Assembly (NCBI GenBank): GCA_963851025.1
Contig: CAWKOA010000016.1
Span: 124,001-188,000 of the forward strand
From: RYN-230 sp963851025
GTDB lineage: Bacteria > Actinomycetota > Actinomycetes > Streptosporangiales > Streptosporangiaceae
Direction of reading: 5' to 3'
DNA: 64,000 nt
Shown: in pieces, positions 36,934 to 44,823 of the stretch
Position numbering within the stretch: the stretch's first letter is position 1
Layout of the letters: every line of letters begins with the position of its first letter
Program-made: the position numbers and the translations under genes
Notes under the pieces: model-generated
What the model was told of the DNA's origin: nothing
What the model saw: the letters and a program-made list of their open reading frames with translations, nothing else
Database searches by the model: none

Positions 36934-37116
36934 ATGACACGCACGACCATCGGCATCCTGATCGGCCTGGCGCTGGGCCTGGCCCTGGCCTTCGGCAGCT
37001 TCGGGCAGATGCTCATCGTCGCCCTGTTCGGGGCGATCGGGCTCGTGGTGGGCCGGGTCCTGGACGGCGAGCTGGACCTGGGCACCTACCTGTCCGGCCG
37101 GCGCGACCGGCGATGA
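36934..37116 (+). CDS. DUF2273 small membrane protein
   Basis: A 60-residue protein with two closely spaced helices (IGILIGLALGLALAFGS and MLIVALFGAIGLVVGRVL) followed by DGELDLGTYLSG, the signature of DUF2273 proteins of Asp23 operons. It probably helps anchor Asp23 proteins at the membrane. Its TGA overlaps the next ATG. Confidence 0.85.
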   Translation: MTRTTIGILIGLALGLALAFGSFGQMLIVALFGAIGLVVGRVLDGELDLGTYLSGRRDRR

Positions 37117-37607
37117 CCGCCAGCACCGAACTCGAGCCCGCGGGCCCCGGGCCCCTCGCTGACCCGGGCCCGCCCGGACCCGCGGACGGCCCGGGCGCGC
37201 TGGACGCGCCGGGATCCCCGCCGGGACGGACCAGCCTGGGCCTGATCACCCTCAACGACCGCGTGGTGGAGAAGGTGGCCGCCTGCGCCGCGGCCGAGGT
37301 CCCGGACGCCGGATCCTCCGCCCCCCGCGTGCTGGGCCGCTCGCTGGCCGGGGCCGGGGCGCTCGGCACGCGGAAGACCAGCCTGTCCGGCCTGCCGAAG
37401 GTCTCGGCGGACGTGGACGGCTCGACCGTGGCGCTGGAGTTGTCGATCAGCGTCCGCTGGCCGGCCTCGGTACCCGCGGTGACCAGCGCGGTCCGCGAGC
37501 AGGTGCGCCGCCGGGTGCGGGAGCTGACCGGCATGACCGTGCTCGAGGTGGACATCTCGGTCACCGGCCTGGTGACCCGGCTGGACAAGCCGGCCAGGGT
37601 CCGCTGA
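37113..37607 (+). CDS. Asp23/Gls24 family envelope-stress protein 2
   Basis: A 164-residue Asp23-domain protein. A Pro/Gly-rich head of about 40 residues precedes LITLNDRVVEKVAACAAAEV, VSADVDGSTVALELSISVRW and VREQVRRRVRELTGMTVLEVDISVTGLV. ATG 37113 overlaps the DUF2273 stop (ATGA). Two different Asp23 proteins with separate linker styles in one operon suggest a hetero-oligomeric scaffold. Confidence 0.88.
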   Translation: MTASTELEPAGPGPLADPGPPGPADGPGALDAPGSPPGRTSLGLITLNDRVVEKVAACAAAEVPDAGSSAPRVLGRSLAGAGALGTRKTSLSGLPKVSADVDGSTVALELSISVRWPASVPAVTSAVREQVRRRVRELTGMTVLEVDISVTGLVTRLDKPARVR

Positions 37608-37650
37608 CGGTGACGATGGAGAGCGCCCTGATGGCAGGAAGGGAACAACG

Positions 37651-38196
37651 ATGAGGCTGGCTAACCGGGTCCTGGGCGCGCTGCTCGCCCTGGCGGTCAT
37701 GGCCGGGGGCGTGGTCCTGATCGTGGAGGTCATCGCCAGCGCGGCGGGCCACCGCCCGGCGCTGGTGCCCTGGCACACGGCCTACGACTGGGCCCGCCGG
37801 ACGACCTGGACGGCGGGCGGCGTGCGGGTCGCCTGCGGCGTGCTGATCGCGCTGGGCCTCATCCTGCTGATCGCCGAGCTCAAGCCCGCGCGGGTGACCC
37901 GGCTGGTGGCCGAGCCCGCGGATGCGGGAGCCGCGGACATCGATACCGCCTACACCCGCCGGGGCCTGGCCGCGGCCATCCGGTCGGCGGCCGTCGGCGT
38001 GGACGGCGTCCGCGGCGCCTCGGTGACCGTGCGGCGCCGCAAGGTGTCGGTCGCGGCCACCGCCCTGGCCCGGGACCGGGCCGCGGCCCGGGGCCTGCAG
38101 GACCCGGTCAAGGCCGCGGTCGGCGAGCGCCTGACCGCGTTGCGGCTGCGCCGGGCCCCGTCGGTGTCCGTGCACGTCCGCCCAGGGAGCCGCTGA
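37651..38196 (+). CDS. DUF6286-type membrane protein
   Basis: A 181-residue protein with two N-terminal membrane helices (LGALLALAVMAGGVVLIVEVI and VACGVLIALGLILLIAEL) and a cytosolic alpha/beta domain (TRRGLAAAIRSAAVGVDGVRGASVTVRRRKVSV) that resembles the DUF6286/Asp23-associated fold. ATG 37651 follows GGAAGGG. Its TGA overlaps the AmaP start as TGATG. Confidence 0.8.
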   Translation: MRLANRVLGALLALAVMAGGVVLIVEVIASAAGHRPALVPWHTAYDWARRTTWTAGGVRVACGVLIALGLILLIAELKPARVTRLVAEPADAGAADIDTAYTRRGLAAAIRSAAVGVDGVRGASVTVRRRKVSVAATALARDRAAARGLQDPVKAAVGERLTALRLRRAPSVSVHVRPGSR

Positions 38197-38772
38197 TGCA
38201 TGCCGACCGGACCAACCGCACCGTGCTGGTCGCTGCTGGCCGTCCTGATGATCGCCGCGGGCGGCGCCGCTGGCGCCGCGTCCCTCGGGGCGTTCGGGTC
38301 CTTCACCCAGCACTCCACCCTGCTCGACAACCCGACCGGGCATTTCGCAGGCACCCACGGCGGCTGGCTGTGGCCGGTCGCCGCGGTGGCCGCCGCGATC
38401 CTCGTGCTGCTCGCCCTCCGCTGGCTGATCGCCCTGCTGTTCTCCACGGACCGCTCCGGTGACCTGCTGATCTCCCCGCGCGGCCAGAGCGAGCGGACCA
38501 TCCTGGCCGGCCCCGCCCTGACCGGGGCGGTGCTGGCGGAGATCGAGAGCTACCGCGGGGTGAGCTCGGCGCGGGCCCGGCTGCTGGGCGACCCCGCCGA
38601 CCCCCGGCTGGTGGTCACCGCCGCGCTGGACGAGAACGCCGACTTCGACGCGCTGCGCCAGCGCATCGAGACCGAGGCCCTGGCCCATGCCCGGCTGGCG
38701 GTGCAGAACATGACGCTGCCGGCCCGGCTGGACCTGACCATCACCAGCAGGCGCTCGGCGCGCGCCATCTAA
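38196..38772 (+). CDS. AmaP-like Asp23 membrane anchor (N-terminus frameshifted as read)
   Basis: Alkaline-shock membrane anchor homologue, about 191 residues: two membrane helices (LLAVLMIAAGGAAGAASLGAF and VAAVAAAILVLLALRWLIALL) and an Asp23-like C-terminal half with SSARARLLGDPADPRLVVTA and RLDLTITSRRSAR. ATG 38196 (TGATG overlap) starts MHADRTNRTVL as in family members but switches frame at about 38226-38232; one inserted G explains it. An ATG at 38200 in the downstream frame gives MPTGPTAPCWS, which is less like the family. Last gene of the cluster. Confidence 0.82.
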
Positions 38773-39704
38773 GGCGCTGACCCGGCGAAGCCGGCCTGCG
38801 GGCCGGCCCCGGCGGCTCGGCCGGGCCTGCCAGCCCGGCCGGCTCGGCGGTGCGGGCCGCGGCCTGGAGCGTGTGCTGCATCAGCACGGCCGTGGTGACC
38901 GGGCCGACGCCGCCGGGCACGGGGGTGAGGACCGAGGCGATCCCGGTCACCGCCGCCGCGTCCACGTCGCCGGCCAGCCCCCCGTCGTCCGCCGGTGCTG
39001 GTGCCCACGTCGATCACCACGGCACCGGGGCGGACGTGGTCCGCCCCGATCAGGTCCGGCTGGCCGGCCGCCACGACCAGGATGTCCGCCTCCCGGCAGA
39101 CGGCCCGCAGGTCCGGGGTCCGGGAGTGCGCGATGGTGACCGTGGCGTGCCCGGCCAGCAGCAGCAGCGCGGCTGGCTTGCCGACCACCGTCGACCGGCC
39201 GACCACGACCGCCCGGCGGCCGCTGAGCGGGACCCGCTCATGGCGCAGGATGGCCAGCACGGCCGCGGCGGTGGCCGGGGCGAAGACGCCCGGGAGCCCG
39301 GCCGCCAGCCCGCCCAGCGAGGCCGGGTTGGCCCCGTCGACGTCCTTGGCGACGGGGATCGCCGTGCCCACGCCGGGGAGGCCGACGCCGGGCGGCAGCG
39401 GGGCCTGGCAGACGACGCCGTGCACCGCCGGGTCGGCGGAGAGTTCCGCGAGGCGGTCGGTGATCTGCCCGGCGCTGGGCGGCGGGCCGGGCGGGCCGCC
39501 CATCCGGTGGACCTGGCAGGCGATGCCGGCCCGGGTCGCGGCCCGCTGGATGGACCGGACGTACCAGGCCGCGCCCGCGTCGTCGGTGGGGACCAGCACC
39601 GCCAGGGTCGGGGTGATCCCGCCGCTGCTCAGCACGGCGGCCGCCGCGGCGGTCGCCGTGGCCATCGTCACGGCGATCGTCCTGCCGTCCACGAGGTGGG
39701 TCAC
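38741..39704 (-). CDS. folD: FolD-like methylene-tetrahydrofolate dehydrogenase/cyclohydrolase homologue (frameshifted as read)
   Basis: Bifunctional folate enzyme homologue of about 320 residues. VVCQAPLPPG, AKDVDGANPASLGG, the NADP motif VVVGRSTVVGKPAALLL and, in a second frame, GLAGDVDAAA with LTPVPGGVGPVTTAVLMQHT are family-typical. One inserted base near 38990-38998 accounts for the frame change. Notably, the YxxxK motif with the catalytic lysine reads YVRSIQRAATRAGI, with isoleucine at the lysine position, so cyclohydrolase chemistry may be lost or altered. The low-complexity C-terminal tail overlaps the end of the AmaP gene on the other strand. It may be a second, specialised paralogue. 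Confidence 0.75.
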
Positions 39705-39819
39705 CCTGGTCTCCCGATCCGGTTAAGAGAAGTGAACCAGCCACGGGGCAGGGCAGCTTCCCACGGGCAGCACATCGGCGCGGATCGGCGCGGCGCCTGG
39801 CGCGCCCCCGCCGGGCCGG

Positions 39820-40247
39820 TCAGGGCAACTGCTGCCGCTTCCCGGCCCTGATCTGCGCGCTGCCGTTCGCGGACAGGCGGGAGACCAGGTAGGCCTGCGC
39901 GGCGCCCGCCGGGGTGACGGTCCAGAGGTCGGGCACGCCATCACCGTTGATGTCGGCCGCCTCCAGGGTGGCCAGCGGCTTCCCGGTGTGCCAGTGCGCG
40001 GCGATCCGGTACTGGGTGTAGGAAAGCGTGCCGGTCCCGTCGCCGTTGTCCGCCGCGGTCAGCCCGGCCCACAGGTAGAGGGCGCCGGTGGATTCGTTCC
40101 ACAGGAACATGCCGTCCCGCCGGCGTAGCTCAGCGTGGCCAGCGTCCACTGGTTCCAGTCCGCGGTCCCGTCCGGGGTGGGGGTGTGCACCGTGAACGTG
40201 TTGAAGTACAGGCACGGGATCCGGGGAATCCTCTCACCACGCTGCAT
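39820..40247 (-). pseudogene. Fragment of an FG-GAP/VCBS repeat protein
   Basis: Two frames read PCLYFNTFTVHTPTPDG and then LYLWAGLTAADNGDGTGTLS with ATLEAADINGDGVPDLWTV, the calcium-binding DxNxDGxxD pattern of FG-GAP/VCBS repeats found in secreted actinobacterial proteins. There is no signal peptide, no ribosome site at ATG 40247, and a frame change near 40125-40140. It looks like the C-terminal relic of a much longer gene, although a base error may account for the frame change itself. Confidence 0.55.
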
Positions 40248-40369
40248 CCGGGCCTAGGGGGACAACTCTCGCCCGGCGGCTGTAAACCAGCCGCAAGAAC
40301 GCCACACGTGAGCTGAAGAGTTTCTCCGGGCGACTCCCCCGGAAACGGGCCGCATCGTAGGCTGCGAGC

Positions 40370-42937
40370 GTGAACGGCGAGCCGCGCGGCGGCGACCCGG
40401 CCGGATCAGCCGCGGCCCGGCTCCGCCAGCTGCGGGCCAGGCACGGCCTGAGCCAGGAACAGCTCGCCCGCCTGCTCGGCGTGTCCTTCGCCACCGTGAA
40501 CCGGTGGGAGACCGGGCGGACCCAGATGTCGCCGCGAGCCCGTCAGGCGCTCGCCGACTTCGAGGCCCGCGACGGCCAGGCGGCGGCCGGCCCCGGCACC
40601 CCGCCAGCAGCAGCCCCGCCAGCACAAGCCCCGCCAGCGCCGGCGCCGGCGGATCCGGGCGCCCCCGTGCTGCCCGTCGCCCAGTCCAGCTTCATCGGCC
40701 GCGACCGTGAGCTGGCCGAGCTCACCGGGCTGCTGGACCGGGCCCGGCTGCTCACCCTGATCGGGCCGGGCGGCGCGGGCAAGACCCGGCTCGCCGCGGA
40801 AGCCATCAGCCGGAGCGCGCCGTCGCTCCCGGTCGCGTTCATCCCGCTCGAAACCGTGCGCCAGCCCGAGTCCCTGATCACCGCGCTGGCCAGCGGCCTG
40901 CGGGTGCCCGACCGGGCCGGGGTGCCGCTGCCCCAGTCCATCACCGCGGCCCTGGCCGAGACTCCGCGGCTGATCGTGCTGGACGGCGCGGAGCACCTGC
41001 GGGACGCGGTCGCCGCGCTGGCCGGGGACCTGCTCGGCGCGGGCCCGGGAGTGCGGGTCGTGGTCACCAGCCGCGTCCTCCTCGGCGCGCCGGGCGAGGT
41101 GTGCTGGACCGTGCCGCCGCTGGAGTGCCCGTCCGCCGCCGCCGGGGTGGCGGACATCGCGGAGTCTGATGCCGTGCAGCTGTTCGTCGCCCGGGCCCGG
41201 GAGCGGCTGCCCAGCTTCAGCGTCGCCGATGTGCCGCCCCACGCCATCGGTGAGCTCTGCCGGAGGCTGGACGGCCTGCCGCTGGCCATCGAGCTGATCG
41301 CCGGCTGGGTCGGGGCGCTGTCCGTCCGGGAGATCCTGCAGCAGCGGGCGGTCCTTCTCGACCAGGACTCACCCGGCACCCCGCCGTCCCGGGGACGGCG
41401 GCTGGTTGACGTGGTCCGGGCCAGCTACGACCTGCTCCAGCCCGGGGAGCAGCGGCTGGCCGGCGTGCTCAGCGTGTTCGCCGGGCCGTTCACGCTGGCC
41501 GACGCCCAGGCGGTCAGCGACGCCGGGCCCGCGGCGGCCCACCTGATCCGCAGCCTGGTCGATTCCTCCTGGCTCGTGGTCACCCGGGGCAGCGAGCACA
41601 ACCGGTTCAGCATGCTCGACACGATGCACACGTTCGCCGCGGTCCGGCTGGCCGAATCCGGCACCGGGCCGGCGGTCCGCCAGCGGCACGCGCAGCACTT
41701 CGCCGCGCTGGCCCAGGGCAGCGAGACCGGCCTGGCCGGGCGGGACGCGGCGGAATGGACCGCCCGGCTCGCGGCCGCCGGCGCCGACCTGGACCAGGCA
41801 CTGCAATGGTCAGAGGATCACGGCGATATCGGCCTGGGCCTGGACATGGGCGCGGCGCTGTGGCGCTGGTGGCTGCTCCGCGGACGGCTGGGCTACGGCC
41901 GGGCCTGGCTGGGGACCCTGCTGGCCCAGGCGGGCCAGCGGCGCGACGAGCCGGCCGGGCGGGCGTTCTGCTCGGCGGCCGTGCTGGCCGCGGAGAACGG
42001 CGACTACGGCGAGGCGGTCCGCCAGGCCCGGCTGGCGCTGCGCATCCTGGAGCCACTGGGCGTGCCCGACCGCACCGCGACCGCCGCGACCGTGCTCGGC
42101 TCCGCGTACCGCTATCTGGGCGACCGGGCCGCGGCCCGGCGCAGCTTCGCCACGGCCATGCAACTGCGGGCCGGCCTCGGTGACCGCCGCGCCCTGTCCG
42201 CCGCGCTCAACAACATGGCCCTGCTCGAGGTGGATGACGGCGAACTGGGCCGGGCCCGTGAGCTGTTCGAGCAGGCCCTGATGATCAAGCGGCAGCTCGG
42301 CGATCGCCAGTCGCTGGCCATCGGGCTGGCCAACCTGGGTGACCTGCTCACCCGGACCAGCCAGTGGGACGCGGCGGACCGGGCCCTCGCGGAAGCGGCC
42401 GCGCTGGCCGCCGATCTCGGCCACCCGCAGCTCATCGGGACCGTCCGCACCAACCAGGGCAACGTCGCGGCGCACCAGCAGCGCTGGGCCGACGCGGCCG
42501 GGCACTACGCCGTGGCCGTGGCCGCCTACCAGGAGATCGGCCACGGCCATGACGCGGTCGAGGCCATGACCGGGCTCGGCCGCGCCTGCTACCGGCTCGG
42601 CCGGCCCGGCGAGGGCGCCCAGCATCTGCGCGCCGCCGAGGCCCTGGCCAGCGGGCTGGGCAACTCGCAGCGGCTGGCCGAGGTCCGCGCGGCGCTGGCC
42701 GAGACCGGCGAGGCCACCGCGGGCCCGCTGCCCGGGGGGCTGACCGCCCGGCAGGCCGAGGTGCTGCGGCTGCTGGCCGGGGGGATGAGCAACAAGCAGA
42801 TCGCCGCCGAACTGCAGCTCAGCCCGGCCACCGTCGAGCGGCACCTGGCCACCATCTACCGCAAGCTCGGCCTGGCCGGGCGGGTGGAAGCGGCCCGCTA
42901 CGCCCTGGCCCACGGGCTGGCCGCCACGATGTCATAA
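40370..42937 (+). CDS. XRE-NB-ARC-TPR-LuxR transcriptional regulator
   Basis: An 855-residue STAND-type regulator with DNA-binding domains at both ends. Residues 15-66 are an XRE helix-turn-helix (LRQLRARHGLSQEQLARLLG, then SFATVNRWETGR). After a Pro/Ala linker comes the NB-ARC ATPase with Walker A GPGGAGKTRLA, Walker B RLIVLDGAEHL and GLPLAIEL, then TPR repeats (about 560-770). The C-terminus is a LuxR helix-turn-helix: LTARQAEVLRLLAGGMSNKQ and PATVERHLATIYRKLGL. GTG 40370. It is complete and unbroken. Ligand and targets are unknown; the small palindromic element directly after its stop is one candidate site. Confidence 0.88.
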   Translation: MNGEPRGGDPAGSAAARLRQLRARHGLSQEQLARLLGVSFATVNRWETGRTQMSPRARQALADFEARDGQAAAGPGTPPAAAPPAQAPPAPAPADPGAPVLPVAQSSFIGRDRELAELTGLLDRARLLTLIGPGGAGKTRLAAEAISRSAPSLPVAFIPLETVRQPESLITALASGLRVPDRAGVPLPQSITAALAETPRLIVLDGAEHLRDAVAALAGDLLGAGPGVRVVVTSRVLLGAPGEVCWTVPPLECPSAAAGVADIAESDAVQLFVARARERLPSFSVADVPPHAIGELCRRLDGLPLAIELIAGWVGALSVREILQQRAVLLDQDSPGTPPSRGRRLVDVVRASYDLLQPGEQRLAGVLSVFAGPFTLADAQAVSDAGPAAAHLIRSLVDSSWLVVTRGSEHNRFSMLDTMHTFAAVRLAESGTGPAVRQRHAQHFAALAQGSETGLAGRDAAEWTARLAAAGADLDQALQWSEDHGDIGLGLDMGAALWRWWLLRGRLGYGRAWLGTLLAQAGQRRDEPAGRAFCSAAVLAAENGDYGEAVRQARLALRILEPLGVPDRTATAATVLGSAYRYLGDRAAARRSFATAMQLRAGLGDRRALSAALNNMALLEVDDGELGRARELFEQALMIKRQLGDRQSLAIGLANLGDLLTRTSQWDAADRALAEAAALAADLGHPQLIGTVRTNQGNVAAHQQRWADAAGHYAVAVAAYQEIGHGHDAVEAMTGLGRACYRLGRPGEGAQHLRAAEALASGLGNSQRLAEVRAALAETGEATAGPLPGGLTARQAEVLRLLAGGMSNKQIAAELQLSPATVERHLATIYRKLGLAGRVEAARYALAHGLAATMS

Positions 42938-42952
42938 CCCGCGGGCTGTTAT
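42934..42952. promoter_or_regulatory. Palindromic element ATAAC-CCGCGGG-GTTAT
   Basis: ATAAC and GTTAT flank an inner palindrome CCCGCGGG; the element overlaps the regulator stop codon and is followed by a second short palindrome (GTTATAAC). It is the only AT-containing patch between this gene and the AIM24 gene 150 bases on. It could be an operator or a weak terminator. Confidence 0.35.
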
Positions 42953-43104
42953 AACGCCGCCGTCCGCGGGTCCCCGCGCCAGATGGCCGGCGCCCGCGCG
43001 GCTACATGGTTACCGGGATTCGGCGGCCCCCCTCCGCGGCGTAAACCTAGGCGTGAGCGGCCGGCAGGGCGGCCGCTCGCGCCTCCAGCGGAAGGAATCC
43101 CCCC

Positions 43105-43860
43105 ATGCAGGACCAGTTGCTCGGGACCACGATGCCGGTGCTCTCGATCGCCCTCGACCCGGGCGAGAGCGTCGTCGCGGAAGCGGGCGAGTTCTCCTGG
43201 ATGACCGATTCCATCCAGATGTCCACCGGCCTGGGCGGCGGCGTGGGCGGGCAGGGCCTGATGGGTGCCCTGAAGCGCAAGATCGGCGGCTCGTCGCTGC
43301 TGATGAGCACGTACTGCGCCAAGGGCGCACCGGGGACCATCGCCTTCGCCGCGAAGCTGCCGGGCAGCATCCGCCCGGTCGACGTCACGCCGGCCCGGGA
43401 GTTCATGGTGCACCGGCACGGGTTCCTGGCCGGGACCCCGGGCATCCAGATCAGCGCCGGTTTCCAGCAGTCGTTCAGCGCGGGCGTCTTCGCGGGCGAG
43501 GGTTTCCTGCTGCAGCGCATCGGCGGCCAGGGCCGGGCCTGGGTCGAGCTCTCCGGCGAGGTGATCCACTACGAGCTGGCCGCGGGCCAGTCGCTGCGCG
43601 TGCACCCCGGGCACGTCGGCATGTTCGACGCGTCCATGGCCTTCCAGGTGATGCGTGTCCAAGGGGTGGCCAACCGCTACTTCGGGGGCGACACGCATCA
43701 CTTCGCGGTCCTGTCCGGGCCCGGCACGGTCTGGCTGCAGTCCATGCCGCTGCCCGTGTTCGCCGCGTCGCTCGCGCCCTACCTGAGCGCACCCGACAAC
43801 CGCAAGGCGGCCGTGGAAGGCGGTGTCATCGGCGGCGTCATCAACGACCTGCTGCGCTGA
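43105..43860 (+). CDS. AIM24 family protein
   Basis: A 251-residue beta-rich protein of the AIM24/TIGR00266 family: SIALDPGESVVAEAGEFSWM, a glycine-rich turn, FMVHRHGFLAGTPGIQIS and FGGDTHHFAVLSGPGTVWLQS. It ends GGVIGGVINDLLR. ATG 43105 follows GGAAGG. Bacterial AIM24 proteins are of unknown biochemical function; the yeast homologue is mitochondrial. No membrane segment is present. Confidence 0.85.
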   Translation: MQDQLLGTTMPVLSIALDPGESVVAEAGEFSWMTDSIQMSTGLGGGVGGQGLMGALKRKIGGSSLLMSTYCAKGAPGTIAFAAKLPGSIRPVDVTPAREFMVHRHGFLAGTPGIQISAGFQQSFSAGVFAGEGFLLQRIGGQGRAWVELSGEVIHYELAAGQSLRVHPGHVGMFDASMAFQVMRVQGVANRYFGGDTHHFAVLSGPGTVWLQSMPLPVFAASLAPYLSAPDNRKAAVEGGVIGGVINDLLR

Positions 43861-43904
43861 GCCGGCTATCCCCTACCGAACGAACCCCCAGACCGAGGCA
43901 GGAC

Positions 43905-44711
43905 ATGAACAGATCAGGCTTTACCTCGCGCACCACCGTGGCGGGCATCCTCGCCGCCGCGGCGGCCTCCGGGCTGGCCCTGGCGGGCTGCGGGAACAGC
44001 TCCGGCGCCAGCACGGCCGCCACATCCAGCCAGCCCGCTGCGGCGGGCTCCCCCTCGGCCGCGGGCACCTCGGATTCCGGGTCCTCCGGTTCCCTGTCGA
44101 CGGGGAGCGGCACCGTCGCCTTCTTCCCGCTGAGTGTGGGAAACAAGTGGGTGTACGTAGACAAGCTGAGCGGCGAGAAGGGCACCGTGACCAACCAGGT
44201 GATCTCGGTACGCCCCGTGGCCAGCGGCAGCAAAGTTGTCATGAAGGACTCCGATGCCCTGGGCGGCGGGGCCCCGGACACGACCACGTCCGCCCTCATC
44301 GTCCACTCCGACGGCTCGATCACGGTGCCGATGACCACCACGGGCGGCTCGTTCAAGATCAAGTCGGGCGGCGTCCTGTGGCCCAGCGCGGCCCAGCTCG
44401 CGTCCGGCCAGCCGCACCACGACACGCTGGTGATGACCACGACCATGGCCGGCCAGACCAATACCATCCGGACCCACGTCGTGGTCAAGGGCGAGGGCAC
44501 CCAGACGGTCACCGTCCCGGCGGGCACCTACCAGGCCACCGTCATCGACGAGGTGATGTCGGAGAAGTTCTCCGGGGTCGCGGTCAACATGGACATCCGG
44601 ACCTGGGTCGTGAACGGGGTCGGCCCGGTGAAGAGCGAGATGACCAGCAACGCGGGAGGCAAGGCGGCGATCATGAACGACGAGGAGCTGAAGTCCTTCA
44701 CCAAGGGCTGA
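43905..44711 (+). CDS. Secreted lipoprotein of unknown function
   Basis: A 268-residue exported protein: n-region MNRSGFTSRTTVAGIL, hydrophobic core, lipobox LALAGC, then a Ser/Ala-rich spacer of about 45 residues. The mature part (FFPLSVGNKWVYVDKLSGEK onward) is a predicted beta-sandwich; the phrase VGNKWVY and the final NGVGPVKSEM recur in secreted bacterial proteins of unknown role. ATG 43905 with AGGCAGG upstream. It is 44 bases after the AIM24 gene and may be co-transcribed. Confidence 0.8.
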   Translation: MNRSGFTSRTTVAGILAAAAASGLALAGCGNSSGASTAATSSQPAAAGSPSAAGTSDSGSSGSLSTGSGTVAFFPLSVGNKWVYVDKLSGEKGTVTNQVISVRPVASGSKVVMKDSDALGGGAPDTTTSALIVHSDGSITVPMTTTGGSFKIKSGGVLWPSAAQLASGQPHHDTLVMTTTMAGQTNTIRTHVVVKGEGTQTVTVPAGTYQATVIDEVMSEKFSGVAVNMDIRTWVVNGVGPVKSEMTSNAGGKAAIMNDEELKSFTKG

Positions 44712-44758
44712 TCCCCTGAGGCCTGGCCTGAACCCAGAGGCCTGAACCCATAAGGGCC

Positions 44759-44789
44759 GGGGGGGACCGGGGGGGACCGGGGGCGGGGG
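44759..44789 (+). other. G-quadruplex-forming sequence
   Basis: Four guanine runs of 7, 7, 5 and 5 bases separated by ACC, ACC and C loops on the plus strand, just downstream of the lipoprotein gene and before the terminator hairpin. This pattern is a very strong candidate for an intramolecular G-quadruplex in DNA or in the read-through RNA. Confidence 0.8.
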
Positions 44790-44793
44790 ACTC

Positions 44794-44823
44794 GAGCGGG
44801 CGGCCCGGACGGGCCGCCCGCTC
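44794..44823. terminator. Bidirectional hairpin terminator
   Basis: Perfect 13-bp stem (GAGCGGGCGGCCC and complement) with a GGAC loop between the converging lipoprotein and histidine-kinase genes; the right arm reaches into the kinase stop codon. Confidence 0.85.
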
